Shown here: one piece after another, positions 1 through 8,248 of the stretch
How the letters are laid out: every line of letters starts with the position of its first letter
Numbering within the stretch: the stretch's first letter is position 1
Assembly: GCA_002345575.1 (NCBI GenBank)
Contig: DDVX01000020.1
Coordinates: forward strand, 118,778-182,777
DNA: 64,000 nt
Origin: Stutzerimonas stutzeri
GTDB taxonomy: Bacteria > Pseudomonadota > Gammaproteobacteria > Pseudomonadales > Pseudomonadaceae
Direction: 5' to 3'
Position numbers and translations under genes: made by a program
Notes under the pieces: generated by a model
Databases searched by the model: none
Seen by the model: only the letters and a program-made list of their open reading frames with translations
Told to the model about the DNA's origin: nothing

Positions 1-1
1 G

Positions 2-736
2 GCCGCCCGCTTTCTGCGCAGCAGCGGCGCACGCCCCAATTGGCGCCAGCGTGCTGGCCTGCTGCTCGGCGGTTTGCTGCTGGGCGGACACTGGTTCACT
101 TTTTTTCTCGCGGTAAAAATCGCCGGGGTCGGTATCGCCACGCTGGGCTTCGCCAGCTTTCCAGCCTTCACCCTGTTGCTGGAAGGGCTGTTGTTTCGCG
201 AACGCACGCGTCCGGTCGAGTTCGCCATGGTGGGCCTGGTCTGCGCGGGCCTGCTGCTGGTCACACCGGAGTTCAGCCTCGCCAGTGACAATACCCTCGG
301 TCTGCTCTATGGGGTGCTCTCGGGCCTGATGTTCGCCCTGCTGTCCTTGCTCAACCGGGCAGTGACCCGTGGCGTTGACCCGGTGCAAGCAGCGCTCTGG
401 CAGAACGCGGCAATCATGCTTGGTCTGCTGCCGTTTGCCTGGCAAGCGCTCCCCGCCATACCTGCAGCAGATTGGCTCTGGCTGGCATTGCTCGGGGTAT
501 TCTGCACGGGCCTAGCGCACAGCCTGTTCGTCGCCAGCCTGAAAGTGCTGAAGGCACGAACCACCTCGGTGATCTTTGCTCTGGAGCCGGTCTACGGGAT
601 CCTCTTTGCATGGTGGCTGTTCAACGAGCAACCCACTCTGGGCATGGCTGCCGGCGGCGCGTTGATCATTCTCGCTACTGTGATCACCAGCCGCCTGAAG
701 ACTGCAGCACCACGCACACCGGCCAACGCCGGCTGA
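2..736 (+). CDS. DMT/EamA family membrane transporter, 5' end outside the window
   Basis: Multispanning inner-membrane transporter of the drug/metabolite (EamA) superfamily; substrate unknown. The reading frame is open from base 2, so the gene starts upstream and only its last ~244 codons are present. The visible part has about eight hydrophobic segments, including the end of the first EamA repeat (LFRERTRPVEF, the usual short loop before a membrane helix) and the complete second repeat ending in LIILATVITSRLK. A TTG at 74 could be read as a start but lies inside a hydrophobic helix, so I do not use it. A second, separate DMT gene lies at 48519-49358. Confidence 0.85.
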   Translation, partial: AARFLRSSGARPNWRQRAGLLLGGLLLGGHWFTFFLAVKIAGVGIATLGFASFPAFTLLLEGLLFRERTRPVEFAMVGLVCAGLLLVTPEFSLASDNTLGLLYGVLSGLMFALLSLLNRAVTRGVDPVQAALWQNAAIMLGLLPFAWQALPAIPAADWLWLALLGVFCTGLAHSLFVASLKVLKARTTSVIFALEPVYGILFAWWLFNEQPTLGMAAGGALIILATVITSRLKTAAPRTPANAG

Positions 737-737
737 C

Positions 738-1019
738 TCAGCGGTCGCTGTGGCCCAGGTCTCGTTGCGGATCGATCAGGTCACGCACGCGCTGCTTCAG
801 TACCTTGGCTTCGGGAAAGCCGCCGTCCTGCTTGCGCTCCCATATCTGCACCTCGTCACAGGTGATCTGAAAGGTACCCCCGGTAGCCGGCACCAGCGAG
901 ACTTTGCCCAGATCTTCAGCAAAGGTGGACAGCAGCTCCTGGGCCAGCCAGGCCGCACGCAGCAGCCACTGGCACTGGGTGCAGTAAGTAATGACGATTT
1001 CCGGTTTGCTGGTGGACAT
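738..1019 (-). CDS. SelT/SelW/SelH (Rdx) family thioredoxin-like protein
   Basis: Small 93-residue thioredoxin-fold protein of the selenoprotein W/Rdx family, in which bacterial members carry cysteine in place of selenocysteine. The redox motif CTQC is at residues 13-16, straight after the first beta strand (EIVITY). The family's conserved TGGTFQI segment follows at about residues 46-52 and a C-terminal helix carries KVLKQRVRDLI. A redox role is inferred from the family; no substrate is known. It is tail-to-tail with the transporter at 2-736 (one base between them) and divergent from plpD. The start is the ATG at 1019; no strong ribosome binding site is obvious. Confidence 0.85.
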   Translation of the reverse strand: MSTSKPEIVITYCTQCQWLLRAAWLAQELLSTFAEDLGKVSLVPATGGTFQITCDEVQIWERKQDGGFPEAKVLKQRVRDLIDPQRDLGHSDR

Positions 1020-1049
1020 GAGCGTGCATTCGGTAGCTGATGGAGCGCC

Positions 1050-1055
1050 TATAAT
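1050..1055 (+). promoter_or_regulatory. Possible -10 element of the plpD promoter
   Basis: A perfect TATAAT lies 36 bases before the plpD ATG, in the only intergenic gap available to this divergently transcribed gene. No convincing -35 hexamer sits 16-18 bases upstream, so this is a weak assignment. Confidence 0.35.
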
Positions 1056-1090
1056 AGTCGCCCTTTTCCCAGCCCAAGCCCGGTGTGGTC

Positions 1091-3271
1091 ATGTTCCGTT
1101 TTTTGTTTTTGCTGATGCTGTTGCTGCCGACGGCAGGATTTGCCGACTCCCAGCCCAAAACCGGTCTGGTCCTGTCGGGCGGCGCGGCACGCGGGCTGGC
1201 TCATATCGGCGTACTAAAAGCCCTGGAAGAACGCGGCATTCGCATCGATGCAATAGCAGGAACCAGCATGGGCGCGGTGATCGGCGGGCTTTACGCCTCT
1301 GGCTACAGCACCGAGGAACTGGAGAAACTGGCCCTTGAACTGGACTGGCAGCAGGTGCTCTCCGACGATCCTCCGCGCCAGGATGTCCCCTTCCGCCGAA
1401 AGCAGGACGACCGCGATTTTCTGGTCAAGCGCAAGCTCAGCTTTCGCGACGACGGCAGCCTTGGCTTGCCGCTCGGGGTGATTCAGGGACAGAACCTGGC
1501 GCTATTACTCGAACGGCTACTGGTGCACACCAGCGATACCCGCGACTTCGATCGTCTGCCCATCCCCTTTCGCGCTGTCGCCACCGACATCGCCAACGAC
1601 AAGAAGGTGATTTTCCGCAGCGGCCACCTGCCCCAGGCGATTCGCGCCAGCATGTCGATTCCTGCCGTGTTCGCACCGGTCGAGATCGACGGCCGATTGC
1701 TGGTGGACGGTGGCATGGTCGACAACATTCCCATGGATGTCGCTCGCAGCATGGGCGTCGAGCGCCTGATCGTGGTGGACATCGGCTCGCCGCTGCTGAA
1801 GCGTGATCAGTTACTGACTGTTGTCGACGTGCTCAACCAATCCATCACCATGATGACCCGACGCAACTCCGAAGCGCAGCTGGCAACGCTGCGCCCCGAA
1901 GACCTGCTGGTCCAGCCGGCGCTGGCGGGTTTCGGTTCAACCGATTTCGGCCGCGCCGAACAGCTGATCGACGCCGGCTATCGTGCGGCCAATGCGCTGG
2001 ATGCCCGCCTGCTTGCGATGCGTAGCGAAAGCGGCGGCAACCCAGCGTTAAGCCTGGCCCGTTCTGCCGAACCACGCACGCCGCTGATCAACGCAGTACA
2101 GATCGAGAACGACTCGAAAGTCGGCGACGCGGTCATTCGCCGGCATATTCGCCAGCAACTCGGCGAGCCACTGGACCTGCAGGATTTGCAAAAGGACATG
2201 GGCACCCTCTACGGGCTGGACTACTTCGAACAGGTCGAATACCGCGTGGTACATGGTGAGGCCGGAAACACGCTGGTGGTCACCGCTCGCGAGAAGCGCA
2301 CCGGGACAGACTACCTGCGTCTGGGTATCAACCTCTCGGACGACTTCCGCGGCGACAGTGCCTTCAACCTCGGCGCCAGCTATCGCAAGAACGGCATCAA
2401 CGAACTGGGCGCCGAATGGCTGACCCGTCTGCAACTGGGCGACCATCAGGAGCTCTTCACCGAGTTCTATCAGCCGCTGGATGCGGGATCACGCTGGTTC
2501 GTGGCGCCCAATCTGCACGCCGAAACCCAGAACATCGAATCGGTGATGGAAAACGACCCCATCGCCGAGTACCGCCTGCAACGCTATGGCTATGGCCTGC
2601 ATGTGGGCCGGCAGATCGCCAACAATGGCGAAATCCGCTTCGGCATAGGCCAGGCCTGGGGCGAGGCGGATGTGCGTATCGGTGATCCGGAGTTGCCAGA
2701 TTTCAACTTCGAGGAAGGCTACTACCAGTTGCAGTACTCGTTCGACACGGTGGACAACGTCGACTTCCCCCGCGAAGGCGAGGACATCGGTTTGACGCTG
2801 CGCCAGTACGACGAGGGCCTGGGCTCCGATGAGCGCTATCGGCAGTGGGAATTCAAGCTGGACAAGGCCCTGAGCCGCGGCCCCAACACCCTGGTCTTCG
2901 GCGGACGCTACGGGCGCACGCTGGATGATGCGGAAGTCGTCACATCAAGCTTCATGCTCGGCGGCGCGCGACAGCTTTCCGGCTTTCGCCAAAACGCCCT
3001 GCCGGGACAAAACGTCAGCCTGGCGCGGCTGATCTATTTCCGCCGGATGACCCCACGCTCCTTCCTGCCGCTGGACTTCCCGCTGTATCTGGGCGCTTCT
3101 CTGGAACGAGGGCGCGCCTGGAACAACGACAACGAATTCGATAGCGGCTATATCAATGCCGGCAGCATCTTCATTGGCTACGAAACGCCTCTCGGCCCGT
3201 TGAACTTCAGCTACGGTCTGAACGACGAAGCCGAGCGCGCGCTGTACATGAACCTGGGCCGCAGCTTCTAA
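1091..3271 (+). CDS. plpD: Patatin-like phospholipase autotransporter (type Vd secretion), PlpD
   Basis: Outer-membrane lipase that is its own translocator. Residues 1-~18 are a signal peptide (FLFLLMLLLPTAGFA). The patatin domain runs from about 25 to 220, with glycine-rich oxyanion loop SGGAARG, nucleophile Ser in GTSMG (about residue 59) and the dyad Asp in DGGMVDN. A POTRA-like segment covers about 320-400, and an Omp85-type beta barrel runs to the C-terminus, which ends in Phe (LGRSF). The length (726 aa) and domain order fit P. aeruginosa PlpD. I chose the ATG at 1091 over the in-frame GTG at 1085 because it begins the signal peptide directly. The stop overlaps the convergent marR stop by 4 bases. 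Confidence 0.93.
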   Translation: MFRFLFLLMLLLPTAGFADSQPKTGLVLSGGAARGLAHIGVLKALEERGIRIDAIAGTSMGAVIGGLYASGYSTEELEKLALELDWQQVLSDDPPRQDVPFRRKQDDRDFLVKRKLSFRDDGSLGLPLGVIQGQNLALLLERLLVHTSDTRDFDRLPIPFRAVATDIANDKKVIFRSGHLPQAIRASMSIPAVFAPVEIDGRLLVDGGMVDNIPMDVARSMGVERLIVVDIGSPLLKRDQLLTVVDVLNQSITMMTRRNSEAQLATLRPEDLLVQPALAGFGSTDFGRAEQLIDAGYRAANALDARLLAMRSESGGNPALSLARSAEPRTPLINAVQIENDSKVGDAVIRRHIRQQLGEPLDLQDLQKDMGTLYGLDYFEQVEYRVVHGEAGNTLVVTAREKRTGTDYLRLGINLSDDFRGDSAFNLGASYRKNGINELGAEWLTRLQLGDHQELFTEFYQPLDAGSRWFVAPNLHAETQNIESVMENDPIAEYRLQRYGYGLHVGRQIANNGEIRFGIGQAWGEADVRIGDPELPDFNFEEGYYQLQYSFDTVDNVDFPREGEDIGLTLRQYDEGLGSDERYRQWEFKLDKALSRGPNTLVFGGRYGRTLDDAEVVTSSFMLGGARQLSGFRQNALPGQNVSLARLIYFRRMTPRSFLPLDFPLYLGASLERGRAWNNDNEFDSGYINAGSIFIGYETPLGPLNFSYGLNDEAERALYMNLGRSF

Positions 3272-3699
3272 CGCTTGACCAAGTTGGACAGAATCCTTGC
3301 ATGCACCTGCTGGCATTTGCGCAGGTCCTCTTCAAGGATGCCGTCGAAAAGTTCGTGACGTACCTGGGTAGATATCGACTCGATCTTTTCGATCATCGGC
3401 CGCGCCGAGGGCTGCAACGTGATCAGCTTGGCCCGACGGTCTTCAGGCGCAGCCTTGCGCTGCACCAGCCCCTGGGCTTCGAGGCTGTCCAGCAGCCGCG
3501 CCAGCGTCGGGCCTTCTACCGCCACGCTCTGTGCCAACTCGCGCTGGGTAGGTTCGTGGTCGAAACGAGCCAGATGCAGAAGCACCAGCCAGCGTGCCTG
3601 GGAAAGGCCAAGATCGGCCAGACGACGGTCCAGCTCGGCACGCCAGCCGCGGGAAAGTTGCGCCAACTGCATGGCGAATCGATGTTGATCAAGGTACAT
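3268..3699 (-). CDS. MarR/SlyA family transcriptional regulator
   Basis: Winged-helix regulator of 143 residues (MYLDQHRFAMQLAQLSRGWR...). The helix-turn-helix and wing occupy about residues 30-95: a recognition region TQRELAQSVAVEGPTLARLLDSL followed by the signature wing APEDRRAKLITL. The N- and C-terminal helices form the dimer arm. An upstream in-frame ATG at 3717 adds six residues; the chosen start matches the usual family N-terminus. A SlyA-type palindrome lies just upstream at 3727-3738, suggesting autoregulation. It is convergent with plpD, with overlapping stops. Ligand and targets are unknown. Confidence 0.9.
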   Translation of the reverse strand: MYLDQHRFAMQLAQLSRGWRAELDRRLADLGLSQARWLVLLHLARFDHEPTQRELAQSVAVEGPTLARLLDSLEAQGLVQRKAAPEDRRAKLITLQPSARPMIEKIESISTQVRHELFDGILEEDLRKCQQVHARILSNLVKR

Positions 3700-3726
3700 A
3701 CCGCAAATGCCCTGCAAAACTAATTA

Positions 3727-3738
3727 TTAGTTAGCTAA
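3727..3738 (-). promoter_or_regulatory. SlyA-like operator upstream of marR
   Basis: TTAGTTAGCTAA matches the published SlyA box TTAGCAAGCTAA at 10 of 12 positions. It contains the perfect 10-bp palindrome GTTAGCTAAC (3730-3739). It sits about 30-40 bases before the regulator's ATG in an A+T-rich patch, a typical place for MarR-family autorepression. Confidence 0.6.
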
Positions 3739-3820
3739 CCACGAAGGGCTAAATGCTGGCAATAGCCCTTAGGTAGGACCTGCCGCGTGCAGGCGATCAA
3801 CCTTGCGCTGATCGTTGCGC

Positions 3821-5944
3821 TTAGAGATCAAACTCCGCCTCAAGCGAAGCCCTGACACAGAACAGGACGGCTTCAGGCACGCGACCGGAGAACGCCTGCG
3901 CCACCGAGGCGACGCTGGGCAACTCACCTTCGGCATCGAGAAAGGCATCCTGAATTTCCCCTAACAGATCCTCGGGCAGATCCAGCGCCTGCTCAAGGCT
4001 CAGCAGCTGCTGTCCAATAGCTTCGGCGAGCATCGTATAGACATTTTTTTCGCTGCAATCGAGCTGGCGGGCTATCTGCGACGGTGTCATGCCAGCCCGC
4101 GCCAGGGTAATCAGCTCATGGCGCACGTCGGCTGGCGACTTGACTGCCGCGGCGCTGCCCTGCAGCACGTCGAGGAAGGCTTGTCCGTAGCGCTCCAGCT
4201 TGCGTGCACCGACGCCGCTGATACGCGCCATGTCGCCCAGCGTGGCCGGCTGGCTGCGTAGCATTTCCAGCAAAGTCGCATCGGGAAAGATCACGTATGG
4301 CGGCACGCCGTGCTCTTCGGCCAGTTTGCGGCGCAAGGTCCGCAGCGCTTCCCAGGTTTCACGCTCTTCGCTGCGCACCAACTGGCTGGCGGCGCTGCCT
4401 GCCGGTTTAGCCGTCTTGCTGGCTATCTCGCGCCGCAGCTCCAGCGTCACTTCGCCACGCAGTAAGGGACGGCAGTTGTCGCTAAGGCGCAGGCCACCGA
4501 AACCGTCCAAGTCGACATCAGCCAAACCGCGCGCTACCAGCTGACGAAACAGCGAGCGCCATTCCCCTTCCGCGAGCCCCTTGCCAACACCGAACACCGA
4601 TAGATGCTGGTGGCCAAGGCTGCGCACTTTCTCGTTGTCGCGCCCAAGCAGCACATCCACCAGATGACCAACACCATAACGCTGGCCGCTGCGATAGATC
4701 GCCGACAGGGCCTGGCGCGCCGGCTCGGTGGCATCCCAGGTCTGCACCCCATCGACGCAGTTGTCGCAATGCCCGCAGGGCTCGGCCAGTACCTCGTCGA
4801 AATAGGCCAGCAGTGCCTGGCGCCGACAGCGGGTTTCCTCGCACAACGCCAGCATGGCATCGAGTTTGTGTTGCTCGACGCGCTTGTGGCGCTCGTCGCC
4901 TTCGGAGTTGTTGAGCATCTGCTTGAGAAAGATCACATCCTGCAGGCCGTAGGCCATCCAGGCATCGGCTGGCAGGCCGTCACGCCCGGCGCGCCCGGTT
5001 TCCTGGTAATAGGCTTCCAGCGATTTGGGCAGATCCAGGTGTGCCACGAAGCGCACGTTGGGTTTGTCGATGCCCATGCCGAAGGCGATGGTAGCGACCA
5101 TAATCAGGCCCTCCTCATTGAGGAAGCGCTTCTGATTGAAGGCACGCAGCTCGTTGGGCAGGCCTGCGTGGTAAGGCAATGCCGGAAAGCCCTGTTCGCT
5201 CAGGTAGGCGGCAGTCTCCTCGACTTTCTTGCGTGACAGGCAATAGACGATGCCGGCATCGCCCCGGCGTTCGGCGAGAAAGCCCAGCAGCTGCTTGCGC
5301 GGCTGATCCTTGGGTACGATGCGGTAGAAAATATTCGGCCGGTCGAAGCTTGAGAGAAAGCGCTCGGCGTTTTCCAGCTTGAGCCGCTGGACGATTTCCT
5401 CACGAGTGCGCTTGTCCGCGGTGGCGGTCAGGGCGATGCGCGGCACCGCCGGGAAGAACTCAGCCAACTGCCCCAGCTGCAGGTACTCGGGGCGAAAGTC
5501 ATGCCCCCACTGCGACACACAATGTGCCTCATCGATGGCGAACAGGCCGATCTCCAGGCGCTGCAGGAAAGCCAGCATGCGCGGCTGGACCAGCCGTTCA
5601 GGCGCGAGATAGAGCATCTTGATTTCGTTGCGGCGCAGGCGGTCGGCAATATCGCGCTGCTCTTCGGAGCTCAGCGTGGAGTTCAACGCCACTGCGGCGA
5701 CGCCCAGTTCCTCAAGGGTGGCGACCTGATCGTCCATCAGTGCGATCAGCGGCGAAACTACTACGGTCAGGCCTTGGCGCAACAGGCCCGGGACCTGGAA
5801 GCAAAGCGATTTACCACCGCCCGTGGGCATCAGCACCAGCGCATCACCGCCACCGACCACCTGCTCGATGATCGCGCTCTGATTGCCACGAAAGGCGTCA
5901 TAACCGAAAACGTCTTTGAGTATGCGCTGTGCCTGGTCGAGCAT
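3821..5944 (-). CDS. recQ: ATP-dependent DNA helicase RecQ
   Basis: 3'-5' superfamily 2 helicase acting in recombination and replication-fork repair. Visible parts: Walker [13 protein letters not shown] (about residue 42), Walker B/DEAH box [19 protein letters not shown] (aromatic loop included), helicase motif [12 protein letters not shown], the RQC zinc cysteines (ETRCRR...EPCGHCDNC) and a winged helix, an HRDC domain around 530-600 ([20 protein letters not shown]), and a C-terminal extension with a helix-turn-helix-like region ([21 protein letters not shown]). 707 residues is longer than E. coli RecQ (about 610), and the extra length is this C-terminal segment. The start ATG at 5944 fits the family N-terminus. 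Confidence 0.97.
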   Translation of the reverse strand: MLDQAQRILKDVFGYDAFRGNQSAIIEQVVGGGDALVLMPTGGGKSLCFQVPGLLRQGLTVVVSPLIALMDDQVATLEELGVAAVALNSTLSSEEQRDIADRLRRNEIKMLYLAPERLVQPRMLAFLQRLEIGLFAIDEAHCVSQWGHDFRPEYLQLGQLAEFFPAVPRIALTATADKRTREEIVQRLKLENAERFLSSFDRPNIFYRIVPKDQPRKQLLGFLAERRGDAGIVYCLSRKKVEETAAYLSEQGFPALPYHAGLPNELRAFNQKRFLNEEGLIMVATIAFGMGIDKPNVRFVAHLDLPKSLEAYYQETGRAGRDGLPADAWMAYGLQDVIFLKQMLNNSEGDERHKRVEQHKLDAMLALCEETRCRRQALLAYFDEVLAEPCGHCDNCVDGVQTWDATEPARQALSAIYRSGQRYGVGHLVDVLLGRDNEKVRSLGHQHLSVFGVGKGLAEGEWRSLFRQLVARGLADVDLDGFGGLRLSDNCRPLLRGEVTLELRREIASKTAKPAGSAASQLVRSEERETWEALRTLRRKLAEEHGVPPYVIFPDATLLEMLRSQPATLGDMARISGVGARKLERYGQAFLDVLQGSAAAVKSPADVRHELITLARAGMTPSQIARQLDCSEKNVYTMLAEAIGQQLLSLEQALDLPEDLLGEIQDAFLDAEGELPSVASVAQAFSGRVPEAVLFCVRASLEAEFDL

Positions 5945-6113
5945 GCCGGTCTCCGAAACAAGGCGCGCAGTATACGCGAGGCGACCATCAAGTTCAGGCG
6001 CAACCCGGCCACTCGGTCGGCAGCGCCACGCGGCGCGCTGTTATCCCGTGCGGTAGCTTGCAACACACGGCTCGTCTAGAATTACCGCTACTCTTCACTC
6101 AAGGTAGCAGCCC

Positions 6114-6701
6114 ATGTCCTTCGCCGAGCAACTCGCCCGCCTGCAAGTGTTTCTGGATGCAGACGATCTGCACGATGAGGCACTGGATTACGTCGCCGCC
6201 CATGGCTACATGACGGCGCTGAGCATCTGTTCCGAGCAGGTGCCTGATCGTGAGTGGATCGACGCACTATTCGCCGAGCCGCCGCATTACGCCGACGACA
6301 CCGAACGCGAAGCCATCGAGGCGACGCTGATTCAGCTCAAGGCGCATATCGCCCGCCAGCTGGCCAGCGACGAAGACATGGAGCTGCCCTGCGAGCTGGA
6401 CCTTGGCGACGAGCCGGACGACTCTGACTTGCGCGGCTGGTGCATCGGCTTCATGGAAGGCGTATTCATGCGCGAAGCGGTCTGGTTCGAAGACTCTGAG
6501 GAAGAAGTCAGCGAGCTGCTGCTGCCCATCATGGTCGGCTCGGGTCTCTTCGACGAGCAGCCCGAGTTCAGCGATATTGCCGCCGATCCTGCTCTGGCAG
6601 GCGAGATGGTGTCGCAGATTCCAGAAATCCTGACAGCGCTGTACCTGCTCTGCCACGCTCCGGAAGAAAAGCCGGCCCTGCTCAAGCCTCGCCGCCACTG
6701 A
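6114..6701 (+). CDS. UPF0149/YecA family protein
   Basis: Soluble acidic 195-residue protein of the UPF0149 (YecA/YgfB) family; molecular role not established. The all-alpha fold shows the typical helices EQLARLQVFL near the N-terminus and RGWCIGFMEGVFMRE at about residues 110-125, the family hallmark WCxGFxxG. It lacks the C-terminal SEC-C zinc motif found in some YecA proteins. It lies divergent from recQ and 12 bases before the DUF454 gene, so the two are probably cotranscribed. Confidence 0.85.
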   Translation: MSFAEQLARLQVFLDADDLHDEALDYVAAHGYMTALSICSEQVPDREWIDALFAEPPHYADDTEREAIEATLIQLKAHIARQLASDEDMELPCELDLGDEPDDSDLRGWCIGFMEGVFMREAVWFEDSEEEVSELLLPIMVGSGLFDEQPEFSDIAADPALAGEMVSQIPEILTALYLLCHAPEEKPALLKPRRH

Positions 6702-6713
6702 TCAGGTAGCCTC

Positions 6714-7115
6714 TTGGCCCATCGCGACATACCGGCCTATCGCAACCCGCTTGTACGTTATCTGCTGCTGGCAGTGGGATGGCTGAGTGTCGCGCTTGGC
6801 GTCATCGGCATCTTCGTGCCGGTGCTACCAACCACACCGTTCCTGCTCCTCGCCGCTGCCTGCTTCGCCCGCAGCTCGCGGCGTTTCTACGATTGGCTGG
6901 TGATGCATCCCCGACTGGGCCCGTGGTTTCGCGACTATCTCGAGGGCAACGGCATTCCGCTCAAAGGCAAGGTCTACGCCATCGGGACCATGTGGCTTAG
7001 CATCGGCATTTCCTGCTGGCTGGTGCCGTTGTTCTGGGCGCGTATCGGCATGCTGACCAGCGCAACGCTGGTGACGATTTACATCCTGCGCCTGAAGACC
7101 CGTCAGGTCCGGTAG
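6714..7115 (+). CDS. YbaN/DUF454 family inner-membrane protein
   Basis: Small membrane protein (133 aa) of the DUF454/YbaN family, function unknown. About three hydrophobic helices: residues 15-35 (LLLAVGWLSVALGVIGIF), 38-55 after the conserved VPVLPTTPFLLLAAACFARSS signature, and 90-125. The signature PxLPTTPFLLLAAxCFARSS identifies the family. The start is TTG at 6714; no better ATG exists upstream of the first helix. It follows the YecA-like gene closely. Confidence 0.85.
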   Translation: MAHRDIPAYRNPLVRYLLLAVGWLSVALGVIGIFVPVLPTTPFLLLAAACFARSSRRFYDWLVMHPRLGPWFRDYLEGNGIPLKGKVYAIGTMWLSIGISCWLVPLFWARIGMLTSATLVTIYILRLKTRQVR

Positions 7116-7136
7116 CAGCTCTTAACAGAAAGGCTG

Positions 7137-7730
7137 CTAACTGCCTTCCCGTCCTGCATGATTACGCTGAAAAACCTCTGCTCCCATGGCTTCGATCTGT
7201 GCTTGGATCATCGCCTCGAAAGGACGCAGCAATGCGTCGTAACGCCCCGCCCCCTCCAGCGTATTGAGCGCAGCCACCACCGCTTCGATTGTCGAGAGCG
7301 CACCCGGCTGCGGCGCCTTGCGTAATCGATAGCGTGAAATCAGCCCATCGGGCAGGGCTACACGTGGCAGATCGGCTATGGCAGGGTTGAGATGCAACAG
7401 CTTGCGTGCCTTGCGCCAGGTACCGTCCGGCACGACTAGGCGTATCGGTGCTGAGCTGGCCGCCAGGCTCGCCAGAGGCACAGCCCCTTCGCCCGGAAAC
7501 AGCAGATAGGACTGCACACCGTCGTCAGGCAGAGCACTGAATAGCTCGCCCACGCGCAACTCGGCGGTACTCAGGCCGAGGGCAACCAGCCGCGCAGTAT
7601 TGAGTGCGTGGCCTGTTTCGCTGGGATGCTGCAACAGCAGTACCTGCGTCCGACTGGCAAGCCAGGGAATCAACGGACAAAGACAATGGCTCAGCGGACG
7701 CTGGCAATCAGGGCATTGCGGACGGGGCAT
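7137..7730 (-). CDS. tapT: tRNA-uridine aminocarboxypropyltransferase (DTW domain)
   Basis: DTW-domain enzyme, 197 residues. The E. coli homologue TapT/YfiP uses S-adenosylmethionine to make acp3U at position 47 of tRNAs. N-terminal zinc-type cysteines CPDCQRPLSHCLCP (residues 5-18) are followed by a SPOUT-like domain. The naming motif is the DGTW of VPDGTWRKARKLL (about residues 100-112), and the family's LQHPSE stretch is at about 33-38. It is monocistronic in appearance and convergent with the DUF454 gene. Paralogues (TuaA-type) exist, so the exact tRNA target is inferred. Confidence 0.88.
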   Translation of the reverse strand: MPRPQCPDCQRPLSHCLCPLIPWLASRTQVLLLQHPSETGHALNTARLVALGLSTAELRVGELFSALPDDGVQSYLLFPGEGAVPLASLAASSAPIRLVVPDGTWRKARKLLHLNPAIADLPRVALPDGLISRYRLRKAPQPGALSTIEAVVAALNTLEGAGRYDALLRPFEAMIQAQIEAMGAEVFQRNHAGREGS

Positions 7731-7877
7731 GGCAAGTTTCTGGTAATACCCTTGGAGTGGCGCAACCCACGAGCAATTGGAGGCATATCGTCGAATATGC
7801 GCATTACACGCTCGGCCATACAGCCTCCATCGACCGGCCCCTGTAGTCAGGCCGGCTGATGAAGAGCAAAAACCAAA

Positions 7878-8003
7878 TTAGCGTCGCGAGGACGTGTTCT
7901 TCTCGCGCTGGGCTTGCACGGGGATCGGCTGCAGGCGGGGCGGTTCGATAAAGCCAAGCGCCACGCCGAGGTTCCAGATTACATTTTCGAGCCACGCTTT
8001 CAT
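7878..8003 (-). CDS. 41-residue PA1414-like small protein
   Basis: A short open frame starting MKAWLENVIWNLGVALGF, followed by IEPPRLQPIPV and a basic tail ending in SSRR. It has a strong ribosome binding site (GGAGGG about 8 bases before the ATG) and a single amphipathic or hydrophobic N-terminal helix, so it may be membrane associated. From memory it resembles the small Pseudomonas protein family called PA1414, known in P. aeruginosa as a low-oxygen-induced transcript. That link is recollection, and I see no Anr box (TTGAT-N4-ATCAA) upstream here. Flanking bases 7731-7877 hold nothing I recognise. Confidence 0.6.
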   Translation of the reverse strand: MKAWLENVIWNLGVALGFIEPPRLQPIPVQAQREKNTSSRR

Positions 8004-8248
8004 GGTCTAACCCTCCTGCTTGTGGGTACTGATGGAGCCATGGGGCCTTGAGACACAGCATAACCCAGGAAGCACTCTGTTGCCGCTGGCAGGTGTTGCA
8101 GATTATTCAGCGCAGGCTTCCGGCAGGCTCTATTAAATGGGACTGAAGACAGGACAGCAGGTTCAGGCGCTGCGCTTGCGGCTGGCCACTGCGTCAGCAG
8201 CCACAAGCGACGTCAAAGCAGAGGTTTACGCCACGGACAGACGGTTCC

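Noticed and set aside
8004..8248. Anr/FNR box upstream of the 41-residue gene
   Set aside because: Searched for TTGAT-N4-ATCAA on both strands and found nothing close.
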